Source of the DNA: Hygrophila difformis
Lineage: Eukaryota; Streptophyta; Magnoliopsida; Lamiales; Acanthaceae
DNA length: 64,000 nt
NCBI GenBank assembly: GCA_030278955.1
Contig: JAOANR010000005.1
Span: 124,001 to 188,000, forward strand
Reading direction: 5' to 3'
Part shown: piece by piece, positions 48,399 through 58,296 of the stretch
Numbering within the stretch: the stretch's first letter is position 1
Layout of the letters: each line of letters starts with the position of its first letter
The notes under the pieces: model-generated
Told to the model about the DNA's origin: nothing
Databases searched by the model: none
The model's input: the letters and a program-made list of their open reading frames with translations, nothing else
Translations under genes and position numbers: made by a program

Positions 48399-48595
48399 CG
48401 GCTATTTTTAAACTATTATTTTTAAACCATTATTACTTTTAAACTACTATTAATATTTTGACTATTACTTTAAATTTTAAATTATTATTTCCATGGAGAA
48501 ATTTTTTTAAAACCCATGGGAAAAATATATATATGGTGCATTAAATTATTATTGGGGGGAAATATCATTTGCATAGGCATGTTGCATCTCTGCTA

Positions 48596-48745
48596 TGAAC
48601 TTAGAATCTTGGAAACTTGAACTTAGAATCTTGGCGAAACTTGAACTTAGCATCTTGGCGAAACTTGAACTTAGAATCTTGGAAACTCGAACCTAGAATC
48701 TTGGCGAATTGAACTTAGAATCTTGGCGAATATTAACTTAGATCT
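48596..48745 (+). repeat. Leader minisatellite of element D
   Basis: About six copies of a 22 to 25 base unit, core aacttagaatcttggcgaaa, ending just before the leader ORF ATG at 48760. It is the reverse complement of the A array. Confidence 0.85.
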
Positions 48746-48759
48746 CTTGCTTGCGCTAG

Positions 48760-49095
48760 ATGGCTAGTCAAGACATGATGCAGTTGATGGTCAGGATGAT
48801 GAGTGTTCATCTCGATTCCCACCAGACCCTAGAGCAGATGAAGTACCGTATGGCTCAATTGGAGGCCAAATTACATCACATGGGCAACTTGAGAGAGGCG
48901 GATCATCACCGCATAAACCAACTCGAGCGCCAAGTCCAAACCCTCACTACACAAAACTTAATACTAAAAGAATTCATCGACGCCCACGGGCAAGACTTAA
49001 ACACTATCTTTGACGACCTACTACCGCCGAGTTCGGAGGAGGAAGATCCGGAGGAAGATCCTGCTACCCCACCGGGAGACGTCATGAGGCACTAG
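48760..49095 (+). CDS. Element D leader ORF: 111-residue coiled-coil protein upstream of gag
   Basis: MASQDMMQLMVRMMSVHLDS opens the frame, followed by helix with heptad hydrophobics (MAQLEAKLHHMGNLREADHH, INQLERQVQTLTTQN) and an acidic Pro-rich tail. It is the same length as the A ORF with scattered substitutions, and homologous to the longer B ORF. It lies 266 bases before gag. Nothing marks a signal peptide or membrane segment. A role in Gag assembly, RNA binding or translation control would be guesswork. The region between it and gag (49096-49361) is A-rich and non-coding. Confidence 0.75.
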   Translation: MASQDMMQLMVRMMSVHLDSHQTLEQMKYRMAQLEAKLHHMGNLREADHHRINQLERQVQTLTTQNLILKEFIDAHGQDLNTIFDDLLPPSSEEEDPEEDPATPPGDVMRH

Positions 49096-49361
49096 AGATT
49101 CTATTGTTAGACATTGTTTTGCTAGAAAAATATTTCTACTTTTGTACTAAAATTTCTTTTGAGGAAATAAAATGCCCGATTTATTTTTTTTAAATCAAAC
49201 AAACAAAACAAACAAAATAAAATAAAACCCCGAAGCATACGATGCTTCTGAATTCGAACAAAGCACCACGTGCTAAATGGCAATACACATATACATTTAT
49301 ATAAATCGCTTAGACTATATACTAAATTCACAAAGTCCTAATCGATCCTATTTGTACCAGA

Positions 49362-51676
49362 ATGGCACCCAGAGGAAGAGGAAGAGGCAGAACCCAACCC
49401 GCTCCCCAAACCACCACTGAAACACCTACTGAAACACCACCAAACGTCACTGAACCAATCCAACCTGATGAGGAACAGCCCCAAGGTGCGCAGGACGCCC
49501 CCGCACCGAACAATGTGGGCGATCGTCTTAGGACGATAGAGGAAGTGTTGATTGTGCTCGGGAACGCGCAAGTTAACCAGGGTCAAGCTGCGGCGGTACC
49601 TCCGCCCCAAGCTCGCCCTAACTACCTGGCGATGGTGAATCTTTACCAGCCACCCCACTATGCTGGTGAGGAGGATCCAGCTAAACTGGAGGAATGGATC
49701 CGGACTTTTGACAAGCTGCTGGGAGCGGTCAAATGTCCGGAAGGAGAAAGGGTACATGTCGCTTCATACTACTTGGGAGGCGAAGCTGACGACTGGTGGC
49801 AAGCAACGCAAGCCAAACTGACTGAAGATGACGAGCCGTACTCGTGGATGGAGATGATGGAGCTACTCAGGGATCGATTCTATCCCTTGAGTACTAAAGC
49901 AGCCATGTACGAAGAATTCCTGTCACTGAAGCAAGGAAGCCAAACGGTGCAAGAATACTACACACGCTTCAAGGAGCTGGTGAGGTTCGCACCAAGGCTA
50001 GTGCCTACTGATGCGGAAAAGGCACAGAAGTTCGAGATGGGACTGAACCTGTCTGTGCGCGAGGTGATCGCGGGGGTACACTACCCCGATTTGCAAGCCG
50101 TATACGATCGCGCTGTGGCGGTAGCACGCGTGCAGCAGCTGAAAAGAAGGGTGAGTGGGGATTCCAGTAGGGGTCCTCAAGACAAGAGAAGTCGAGATTC
50201 AAGAAACGAGAACAACACTGGAAGGAACGAGCAGCGCAGAGGGTCGAATAGGCCCCAACAAACCAACACTGGGAGGAGGTTCAACCAAGAAGATCCGGTA
50301 CCGCCTTGCCCGCGATGTGGACGACCACATCTGGCAAGGGGATGCCCGCAACAAGGCGCTTGTTACCGATGCGGTCGAATGGGTCACGTTCGACGGGATT
50401 GCCGAACTAGGCTCGAGAACATAACAAAGAGGGACGACTTAGTCGCGGGGCAAGAACAGCCTCAAAACCAAAACGGGCGAAACGACAATAACCAAGGGTA
50501 CAGACCCCCTCAAAATAGGCCGCAAAACCAGAACCAGAACCAACGACCTCCGCCCCCACAGAATCAAAACCAGCAACAAAATCAGCAGCCGAATGCGAAT
50601 CAGCAGGGCAATCAGGGACGCCCTATGGGGAGGCTGAACGTGGTGAACCAAGCGGACGTGCCTGCGCAAGGAGAAGTGATGGCAGGTACATTTCACATTT
50701 TGAATACACCCCTTAGAGTTCTATTTGATTCTGGAGCTAGTTGCTCAATTATTGCATCAATGATAGTGCCTGAGTTAGATCTACCTAAGTGCGAGAGAAT
50801 TAGCTTAGGAATTCAATTGCCTTCTGGAGAAATAGTGTCTTGCTCTAAACGATACAACGGAATTCCTGTAGTGATAAAGAACATAGAATTCTTCGCAAAC
50901 TTGGTAGAATTTAACTTAAGAGACTTTGACATCATACTGGGGATGGATTGGCTATCCCATTATAAAGCGGTGATCGAATGCCAAAAGCAAAAGATCACCT
51001 TGTCAAAAAGTAGGGGAAAGAGAGTTATCTTTTACTCTCAGCCCCCTAAGAAAAGTAACAAAATCGTTAGTGCACTTAAACTAAGTAACTTGATGCGTAA
51101 GGGGTATGAACTATATGCGTGCTATGTGCACAACCTTGAGGCGGAAGAAAACAAGGTTGATAGCATACCAGTGGTAAGAGAATACCCGGACGTATTCCCT
51201 GAGGACGTTCCGGGCATGCCACCTGAGAGAGATCTTAAATTCACCATAGATCTCATTCCGGGGACAGAGCCTGTCTCGAAAGCTCCGTACCGGATGGCAC
51301 CACTGGAAATGAAGGAGTTAAAGGAACAACTCAAGGAGCTATTGGGAAAAGGTTACATAAGACCGAGTACGTCCCCTTGGGGAGCACCGGTTTTATTTGT
51401 CAAGAAGAAAGACGGAGGACTACGTCTTCGCATAGATTACCGAGGACTAAACCAAGTGACTATTAAGAATAAATACCCCCTACCGAGAATAGAGGATCTG
51501 TTTGATCAACTGAAGGGAGCTTCAGTATTCTCGAAGATCGATTTGCGATATGGGTATCATCAATGGAGGATTGCCGAGAAGGACATTCCGAAGACGGCAT
51601 TTCGAACACGATATGGCCATTACGAGTTCACAGTGTTATCCTTCGGGTTAACAAATGCTCCGGCCATGTTCATGAA
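49362..51676 (+). pseudogene. gag-pol: Element D gag-protease-RT frame, intact up to the element E insertion
   Basis: One open frame starting [13 protein letters not shown]. Order: Pro/Thr-rich N-terminus; gag domain (residues about 100-260, [27 protein letters not shown]); zinc knuckles [13 protein letters not shown] and [14 protein letters not shown] (about 325-360); N/Q/P linker; protease [13 protein letters not shown] (about 450); RT from [20 protein letters not shown] onward. Unusual changes: RIDYRGLNQ where B has CIDYRGLNQ, and [11 protein letters not shown] where B has [11 protein letters not shown]. The frame enters element E at MFMN, just before the catalytic FIDD motif, so RT, RNase H and IN are lost from this transcript. 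Confidence 0.92.
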
Positions 51677-52024
51677 TGATAATGGCCAGAAATGACCATT
51701 ATTTTCAATCCATTTCCGTGTCTTAAACGGGCATTTGATCGCATTTCGGTCTTACATTAAGTAAGAAAGCAGTCGAATTGGACTGATTTATGCATAATTG
51801 TAAAAATATTGAGCTGGTGTGAAAAAGGCATAAATATGTCATTTTATTACATAATTATGTTAGAAAAATCCAAAAACATGAGAAAAAGAAAAGAAATGAA
51901 AAAGGAACAAAAAGATGGGCAAAAGAATAAAGCAAGCCCACAAAATACAAAAAGATGGGAAAAAGATAGAAAAGCCCATAAAAAGAACATCTTCGGCCCA
52001 TCTGGCCCAATCCAGCAGACCCAG

Positions 52025-52290
52025 GAACAACTTTGTCGCGGAAGCCCCTTTGTCGCGATGCATGGTTCCGCGACAAAGGAGGGTTCCGCGACCAAGCAGC
52101 TCAGATGAAGAGGAGATCAGCCAAGCCCTTTGTCGCGATGACCTTTGTCGCGATGGCATGCTCCGCGACAAAGGCATGATTCCGCGACCAAGACACCCAA
52201 TTAGAGACACAAGACCCAGTCGAGAAGCCTTGCCACATGCAGTGTGTTCCGCGACCAAACTTGATGCTCCGAGACAAAGCTGTGATGTGT
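52025..52290 (+). repeat. U3 stem-loop cluster in the E LTR
   Basis: Several words tttgtcgcg / cgcgacaaag face each other, for example cctttgtcgcg near 52140 with cgcgacaaagg near 52166. It lies upstream of the TATA box, unlike the larger array at 52984. Confidence 0.7.
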
Positions 52291-52309
52291 GTGATGTCTT
52301 AAGACACAA

Positions 52310-52357
52310 TGGGCTAGAATCAAGGCCCATGGGCTTAGGGTTACACTTCTATAAATA
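52310..52357 (+). promoter_or_regulatory. Core promoter of the E LTR: TGGGCT/GGCCCA boxes, telo-box, TATA
   Basis: TGGGCT 52310-52315, GGCCCA 52324-52329, TGGGCT 52330-52335, TTAGGGTT 52335-52342, TATAAATA 52350-52357. Same order as in G1/G2 despite different surrounding sequence. Confidence 0.65.
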
Positions 52358-52983
52358 TGAGGTGTCTCCCATGAGCTAAGAGTTGGAATTCTTGGTAAGA
52401 ACTCTCTTGAAGACAAGCTTGGGTTTCAGCTTTAGGTAGTGTAGTTTAGTTTTTATTTTTTTTGTATTATTTAATTCTTGTTCATAGTTTAGCTTAGTTA
52501 AGGATTTATTTCCTGTTTTATGCTGTTCCAGTAGCCTTAGATAGCCACTTTTATATCATGTTTTGGTTTCTAAACTCTTGTTTTAGGGTTTGTAATACCC
52601 AAATCATGGGTATTAACAACACCCCTTCAATAATATGGGAAAACATTTATCATTTGTGTCCCAAATCATGAAATGGGTCTCACACCCAATGGATTTATGC
52701 TTTCTTTTTCATTTTGGGGTCACTTGACCCCCATTAAGCTATTTTTATGTTTACTGTTAGCATTTTATGGATAATGTTGTGTGTATGTGTGATCAAACCC
52801 TAGATTAGGACTCTTGCTTTATTTTTAATATTCTGTCCAGTTTTGTTTAAGCATGTTCTTCCTTATTTTGAATGTTTCTTGTCTGTTTTTAGCTTAGAAT
52901 AGCTTTTTGATCTGAAATAGGGTGAGATCACGCTGTTTGCATGCCACTGTTCATTTCTGCTTTTTCTGACTTTTGTCCTGAAT

Positions 52984-53540
52984 CGCCTTTGTCGCCAACC
53001 GCCTTTTGTCGCGGAACCACGTTCCGCGACAAAATGGTCGTTCCGCGACAAAGGTGTCTAAAGACACTTGTCTCCATAATTTAAAACCCTTTGTCGCGGA
53101 ACACCTTGTCGCGGAGCTACGTTCCGCGACAAGACTTTCCATGCATAGCGACAAAGGAGCCAAACTCTTGCATTTTGTCTGCATGGCTTTTTGTCGCGGA
53201 ATCATCTTGTCGCGGAACCACGTTCCGCGACAAAATCCCATTCTGAGACAGAAAAATTATGCCATGTTCCTTATTCTTTGAACACTTTGTCGCGGAACGA
53301 CTTTGTCGCGGAGCCACGTTCCGCGACAAAACTTTCCATGCATAGCGACAAAGGTTCAAATGCTTTAAGGATTTTCTGAAAACTCTTTGTCGCGAAACAC
53401 TCTTGTCGCGGAACCACGTTCCGCGACAAAATCTTGCATAGCGACAAAGAAGCGTTATACTGCCAAAAATTCTAAAAACTTGTCGGGATACCCATGTCGC
53501 GGACCTCGGTCCGCGACAAAATTTATGGTATCGCGACAAA
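52984..53540 (+). repeat. Nested stem-loop array in the E LTR, downstream of TATA
   Basis: Six modules. Inner hairpins: 53004-53017 with 53021-53034 (14 paired bases, loop cac), 53105-53133, about 53207-53233, 53302-53330, 53403-53430 and 53495-53518. Most have an outer stem ctttgtcgc / gcgacaaag. The stem words differ from those of G1/G2 but occupy the same nested layout. Confidence 0.88.
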
Positions 53541-56148
53541 GGCTCCCCTCTCTCTATTTAATCTCAAACAACCTTCATTCTCTTCCTACATTATATTGCA
53601 ACACTCACATCATAACCCCACGGGTTAAGGTGTAACATTCTGGAATTGCAATATAGGGTGTTATGCTGCCCAAATTTTGATTCTCCATGTGCATCACTTA
53701 ATTAATTGAACCCTTGAGTCATTAATGATTAAAGAGTGAGATTAGCAATAATTACACATCAATAATCATCATGATTAAAGGACCTTTGTTCAATTGCCAT
53801 TAAAACACTCCTTTATAAACAAAATCTTGATGGCTTAAACAGATAATCCGGACTGTAATTAATTATGGTAGGAAGGATTATTTAAGACCATCAATTGTGG
53901 ACCCAACCCACAACCTTGCATGAGAAACCAATGTCTCTCATACAAGGAATCTTCTTTTATTTCTTATTGATTTTGTCTTTGCGTGTTGTGTGGAACCATT
54001 AGTAAAGAATACATCAGACTAATGTTGGCGGGTATTCCCTCATGGATAACTAGCTCGTATTCTGGGTATTAATTACTAATTGTTATTTTGCATGGTCTGG
54101 ATGACTGTCAGTGGAAGCCTTGGCGGTTCGCCCATCCGGGGTTATAATAGCTGCTCGGCTGACTCCCATCCAGATACAGTTTTCTTTTTCTTATCTTAAT
54201 TTCCAAACCCAAATTCCAATCTGTAGTGGGAGTCAGTTGGCATCAGTCAATGCCAACTGACGATTATTATAGAAGGGAAGCATGTAGGTTTTTATCCGAA
54301 TTCACAGACAGTGGAGACCCAACTGGAATTGACACCACCATTATAGGGTCTAAGCTGTCTAAATCCACTCCATCCAAGTAATCAGGATATTGGACAGTAG
54401 ATGTTTACAGTCCACCTGATTATTCTGCCATTACTTTGGTCTCTTGATCACTTCACATCTGTGTTTCACCTTCTGTCTAGACCCGCATCTATATTTTGGG
54501 TCAATTAATTTTACACTTCCCTATATCTTTATGCATGATAATATTATGTACTATTGTGGTCTGTAATTATTTTGGGATCCTTCCCTTGGACAATAGAAGT
54601 CTAGATCTTAAATAGATATTGCTTAATAAATTTCCAACAAAAATCTCCTTATAAAATCCGGATCTGAGTAAGGGATAAACTCCTCAGTTATGACTAATTC
54701 ATATCCTGTCGAGGGTTGTATTTTGGGAAATTAGAAACAGATTCAGCGATTAGGTCTCGCCTAGACTGAAAGGGTCTGTGTTTTAACTGAGAGTCTAGTA
54801 CCTGATAGGGAATGATCTTCAAATCCATTATTTTCCAAAATTGCTGGTTTGCTGGTTGTTGGAAATCTAAGATTGAATACTACACCGAGATGGGGTCCAT
54901 TTGGACTCAAATACAGTGTAGTAAATAATCTCAGAGAAACATCATCCAGGCCTTGGTTATTTTTTAAGATAGGGTTGAGTTTTCTTTCAACTGCTATCCT
55001 CTTCTGCCAGAGCCTATTTTTGAGTCCTGAGTGAGTGCATCCGGAACGAACTAAATCATTAGTTCGTTTCATTAGTTTGTATCTCATAATCACCCGGAAG
55101 GAAGTGAACACTGCGAGCATTTCACCAAGAGCCGGGAATTCTTGATCCACACCCAGTCATCTTGACTGGGTGCTGTCTTTTACTACCAGGGTCAGATTTT
55201 CAAAACCTCCGAGTGATAGGTATTAAATGCTTTCTTTACTGCTTTCTTTTAACCGCTTTCATTAGAGGTCACTCGGTTGAATTGAGAGTTGTGTAACTGC
55301 TACTAGGATTGACAGTTAAGGGATAGTTCAGGGCTTGATTAGAATCTTTGGGTGTGACATGGGAGAATGATAGTAGTACTTGGCATTTCAATAAATGATA
55401 TGTCGGGTGTTGCTTTTCCACCACAGATGAGTAACACACCCAGGCCAGGGCAGTTACGAATCTGTGGTATCTTAGAATTTGTGGTCTTAAGAACATGTAA
55501 ACTCATATTGTAAGTACCTGTCTGTTAAAGGGAAAGCATTATTGAGAGCATGAGAATTAGCTATCTGATAGAATTATCCCAAACAAAGATCTGTGTATAA
55601 AAATGGAAGTTTATTACTGCTGTATCTAAATCTTGTCCAATTTTAATTCTTTTCTTCTTGTCCCTTCTGTCTACATTGTGATTCAGCTTCACGGCTGGCA
55701 CAATGTAAACTTTCTCTGCTTTCATAGATAATGTTCATCGCATTCTTAGAATAATCTTTACCCGCTTTTTAGAATAGATTTATTCGCTCTGTAGAGTAAG
55801 ATTTAAACGCTTTTATAACCTAGTTTAAATTCATGCCAGTAGTTATTAATCACCTTTCAAACCTATTGAGCAATACGAATGGAAAATCTAGTAAAACGAC
55901 GTGGGCCCTGCTTCTATCGCACATCCTCCAGTGAACGATCCGGTCTTACTATAAATTACTGCAATTTTTGACACCGTGCGCTTTCGGGCCACAGTTTCTT
56001 AAACACGAGCAATAAAAACATGACTACTTATAAATTTATCCCTAATCACAACTCCGCCATCATAAATTGGTTTCATTAAATAAAACCTAAACCAGGATCA
56101 TGATTTTTCAGAAAATACTCATGTAGTGGGAATCTGTCAAAAAGTTTC

Positions 56149-56449
56149 ATGGCAGGAAATCTTATGGCAAGAATTGATGAGAAGTATCATGACATATTTG
56201 CCGGGGATCCTCAGTGTGACAGGCTGAAGGTCAACCTATCCCGGATGTGCCATGAGATTTGTCAACATTTCATGACAGAGAGGACCACAGCGCCATTTGA
56301 AACCAAAGCACCACACTTGAGTAATAAAAAGACTAATAATCTTGATATATCCCTAAACCCTTTCCCGTGAATCATAACTCTTTTCATTTAATAAATCTAA
56401 CCTGGTATATTTTGGAAAACGCTCGTGTGGAAAATTGTCAAAAGTTTCA
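56149..56449 (+). repeat. Duplicated LTR tail of element E
   Basis: The stretch ending gtcaaaagtttca before the PBS (about 56310-56449) repeats, with divergence, the stretch ending at 56148 (from about 56005). Between them is about 150 bases holding part of a 73-codon frame (56149-56370) with no recognised domain. Confidence 0.5.
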
Positions 56450-56467
56450 TGGCGCCGTTGCCGGGGA
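56450..56467 (+). other. Primer binding site of element E
   Basis: tggcgccgttgccgggga, the 18-base Asp-tRNA-type site typical of Athila elements. Confidence 0.92.
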
Positions 56468-56610
56468 GGATGCAGCGCCGTTTTATTTAGAGAATTACAT
56501 TCCTCATTGCTCCTAGATTAGCCTATACATATAATTATAAATATTCACCTTCAAAACCAATTCTAACCTGGGGATTGTACAGGTACTGTCATCATTGAAG
56601 CCGTTGTCCT

Positions 56611-58260
56611 ATGCAAAGGAGGAAGCAGACGCCAGCCGAGATCCCGTTTAATTCAGAGATAGAAAAGACAGCTCGACGTCTTAGGGCGGAGACTAAGCGA
56701 AGAAGGGAACGGGAACGACAGGCACTACTTTCGCCAAGCACCAGCAGCGATATTTCCGAAATGGCAAACCCTGGCATCCCACCAATCATTCAACCCAATC
56801 CCCCACTTCACAACATTGAGGAAGACCCCGAAGATGCTGATCACGATGATTTGGATGATCCCCCTCCCCAGATCATACAAGGAGGTGGGAACCCACCAAA
56901 CATGGAGCAGCAGCACTTCGAGGCACCCCCTCCCAATCCGAACCATCAAAACCCACCAAACAACCAGAACCAACCAAATCAGCAAAATTTCCAAAACCAG
57001 CAAAATCAGCAATACCATAACCCCCATCAGAATCCCCCGAATCCGAATGATTTCAATGATCCGAGGAACTATTTCATGCCTCAGAACTACTACCCACAGC
57101 AGTACCAAGGCGGGCCTGAGAACAATCATCAAGCAGCAGCTGCTGCTGATTACATGCAGCCGATTTTAGAGCCATATCTGAATATTCCTGGACAAGCTCC
57201 ATTCTTGGCTAGGAACTTCGAATTGAAACCGGCCCTAATCAATCTAGTCCAGAGCAACCAGTTTGCCGGAGCAAGCCATGAAGACCCCCATGATCACCTG
57301 CAAACCTTCCTAGAATTGTGTGACACGATCAAAAATCGTGATGTATCTGCAAACACTATTCGACTAAGGCTATTTCCCTTCTCTCTGACAAGCGGAGCAC
57401 GAACATGGTACAAGTCACTGCCCGTAAATCAGAAGTCTACATGGGAAGATGTGATCAGAAACTTCTTAGCAAAATACTTCCCGGAGTCCAAGGTGGATGA
57501 ATGCCGCTCCAAAATTGCGGAATTCAAAATGAAACCAGACGAGTCCTTGTATGATGCAAAGGAAAGATTCTTCAATGTGCTCAGAAAGTGTCCTCAACAT
57601 GGCTTCCATGACTGGGAGAGACTGAGAAAGTTCTACAGTGGTCTGACCCCAGCATGGAAATCGATGCTCGATGCTGCTGGTGGTCAACATTTGCTCTACA
57701 TACCGATGGACCAAGCCTGGGCAAAGATTGAAGCCATGAGTGTAAACCGTTCTGTTCTAACTGATGATGGTAATCTCACTCTCCCTCGTGGTTTATGTGC
57801 TGTAGGTACAGTAGAGAAGTCAGACATTGAAAAGCTTCAAGAGCAAGTGGCAGCGTTGTCTGTAAATCAAGGAGTCGGAAGTTCTGCGCAGGGACAGCAA
57901 ACTGATGTGATCTGTGGACTGTGTCAAGGTGCTCATGCAACTGACACATGCGAGCAAATCACAGCTGAGAGCTGTAACTATGCAGGAGCTTTTCCAAATA
58001 GACACCCGAATTTGTCTTACTCAAACAACAACGCCTTGAATTCACATCTCTTGAACAAGCCACAGCAACAACAGTTCAACCCTCAGCAGAATCAGGGATT
58101 TGTTCAGAACAGGGGCCAACACTTTCAGAACCCAGGTTTCCAACCTCAAATCCAGCAGAGGCCGCCTCAGAATTACCAGAAATTTCAGCCCAATCAGAGT
58201 TTCCAGCCTCAGTTTGTCCCAAACCAAGGCCAATGGAATCAGAATCAGAATCAAAATTAG
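56611..58260 (+). CDS. gag: Element E gag, 549 codons, ending at an in-frame TAG
   Basis: Gag builds the particle and binds element RNA. The ATG at 56611 is the first after the PBS. Order: basic N-terminus (RRLRAETKRRRERERQALL), an N/P/Q-rich region, the capsid-type gag domain at residues about 215-370 (HLQTFLELCDTIKNRDVSAN, LFPFSLTSGARTWYKSLP, FLAKYFPESKVDECRSKI), a compact zinc knuckle CGLCQGAHATDTC (about 435-447), and an N/Q/F-rich tail. The frame ends at TAG 58258-58260 inside an Asn-Gln repeat and reopens in the same frame, so gag and pol were probably one ORF. Confidence 0.9.
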   Translation: MQRRKQTPAEIPFNSEIEKTARRLRAETKRRRERERQALLSPSTSSDISEMANPGIPPIIQPNPPLHNIEEDPEDADHDDLDDPPPQIIQGGGNPPNMEQQHFEAPPPNPNHQNPPNNQNQPNQQNFQNQQNQQYHNPHQNPPNPNDFNDPRNYFMPQNYYPQQYQGGPENNHQAAAAADYMQPILEPYLNIPGQAPFLARNFELKPALINLVQSNQFAGASHEDPHDHLQTFLELCDTIKNRDVSANTIRLRLFPFSLTSGARTWYKSLPVNQKSTWEDVIRNFLAKYFPESKVDECRSKIAEFKMKPDESLYDAKERFFNVLRKCPQHGFHDWERLRKFYSGLTPAWKSMLDAAGGQHLLYIPMDQAWAKIEAMSVNRSVLTDDGNLTLPRGLCAVGTVEKSDIEKLQEQVAALSVNQGVGSSAQGQQTDVICGLCQGAHATDTCEQITAESCNYAGAFPNRHPNLSYSNNNALNSHLLNKPQQQQFNPQQNQGFVQNRGQHFQNPGFQPQIQQRPPQNYQKFQPNQSFQPQFVPNQGQWNQNQNQN

Positions 58261-58296
58261 AATCAGAATCAAAAGCCTCCTTCAAGGCTTGAGAAT

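Larger units (their letters stand above)
45777..51676 (+). mobile_element. Element D: Tekay/Del-like Ty3/gypsy retrotransposon, cut by element E
   Basis: Plus-strand order: 5' LTR (45777-48382), PBS, leader minisatellite, leader ORF, and gag-PR-RT up to 51676, where the LTR of element E begins. It belongs to the A/B family and is the best preserved: no stop or frameshift is seen in 771 codons of gag-PR-RT. The remainder would lie beyond element E, outside the window. The base pairs ttatc (45772-45776) are the expected target duplication. Confidence 0.9.
51677..56449 (+). repeat. 5' LTR of element E (4773 bp as bounded by the PBS)
   Basis: TGATAATGG start at the D junction; ends GTCAAAAGTTTCA before the PBS. 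Collinear in blocks with G1/G2: start, promoter, stem-loop array, the 54000-55560 part, and tail. It lacks their GC-rich block. The G2 end corresponds to 56148, so the last 301 bases here may be an added tail. Confidence 0.8.

Noticed and set aside
52984..53540. CRISPR-like array of palindromic repeats
   Set aside because: Plant DNA; units are nested hairpins without constant repeats and unique spacers, and there are no cas genes.
51860..53635. ORFs with repeated SRN..PRQ..SATK residues
   Set aside because: They are direct translations of the stem-loop repeat words on both strands.
56149..56370. 73-codon frame near the end of the E 5' LTR
   Set aside because: Lies mostly in LTR-tail sequence, no homologous frame in G2, no known domain.
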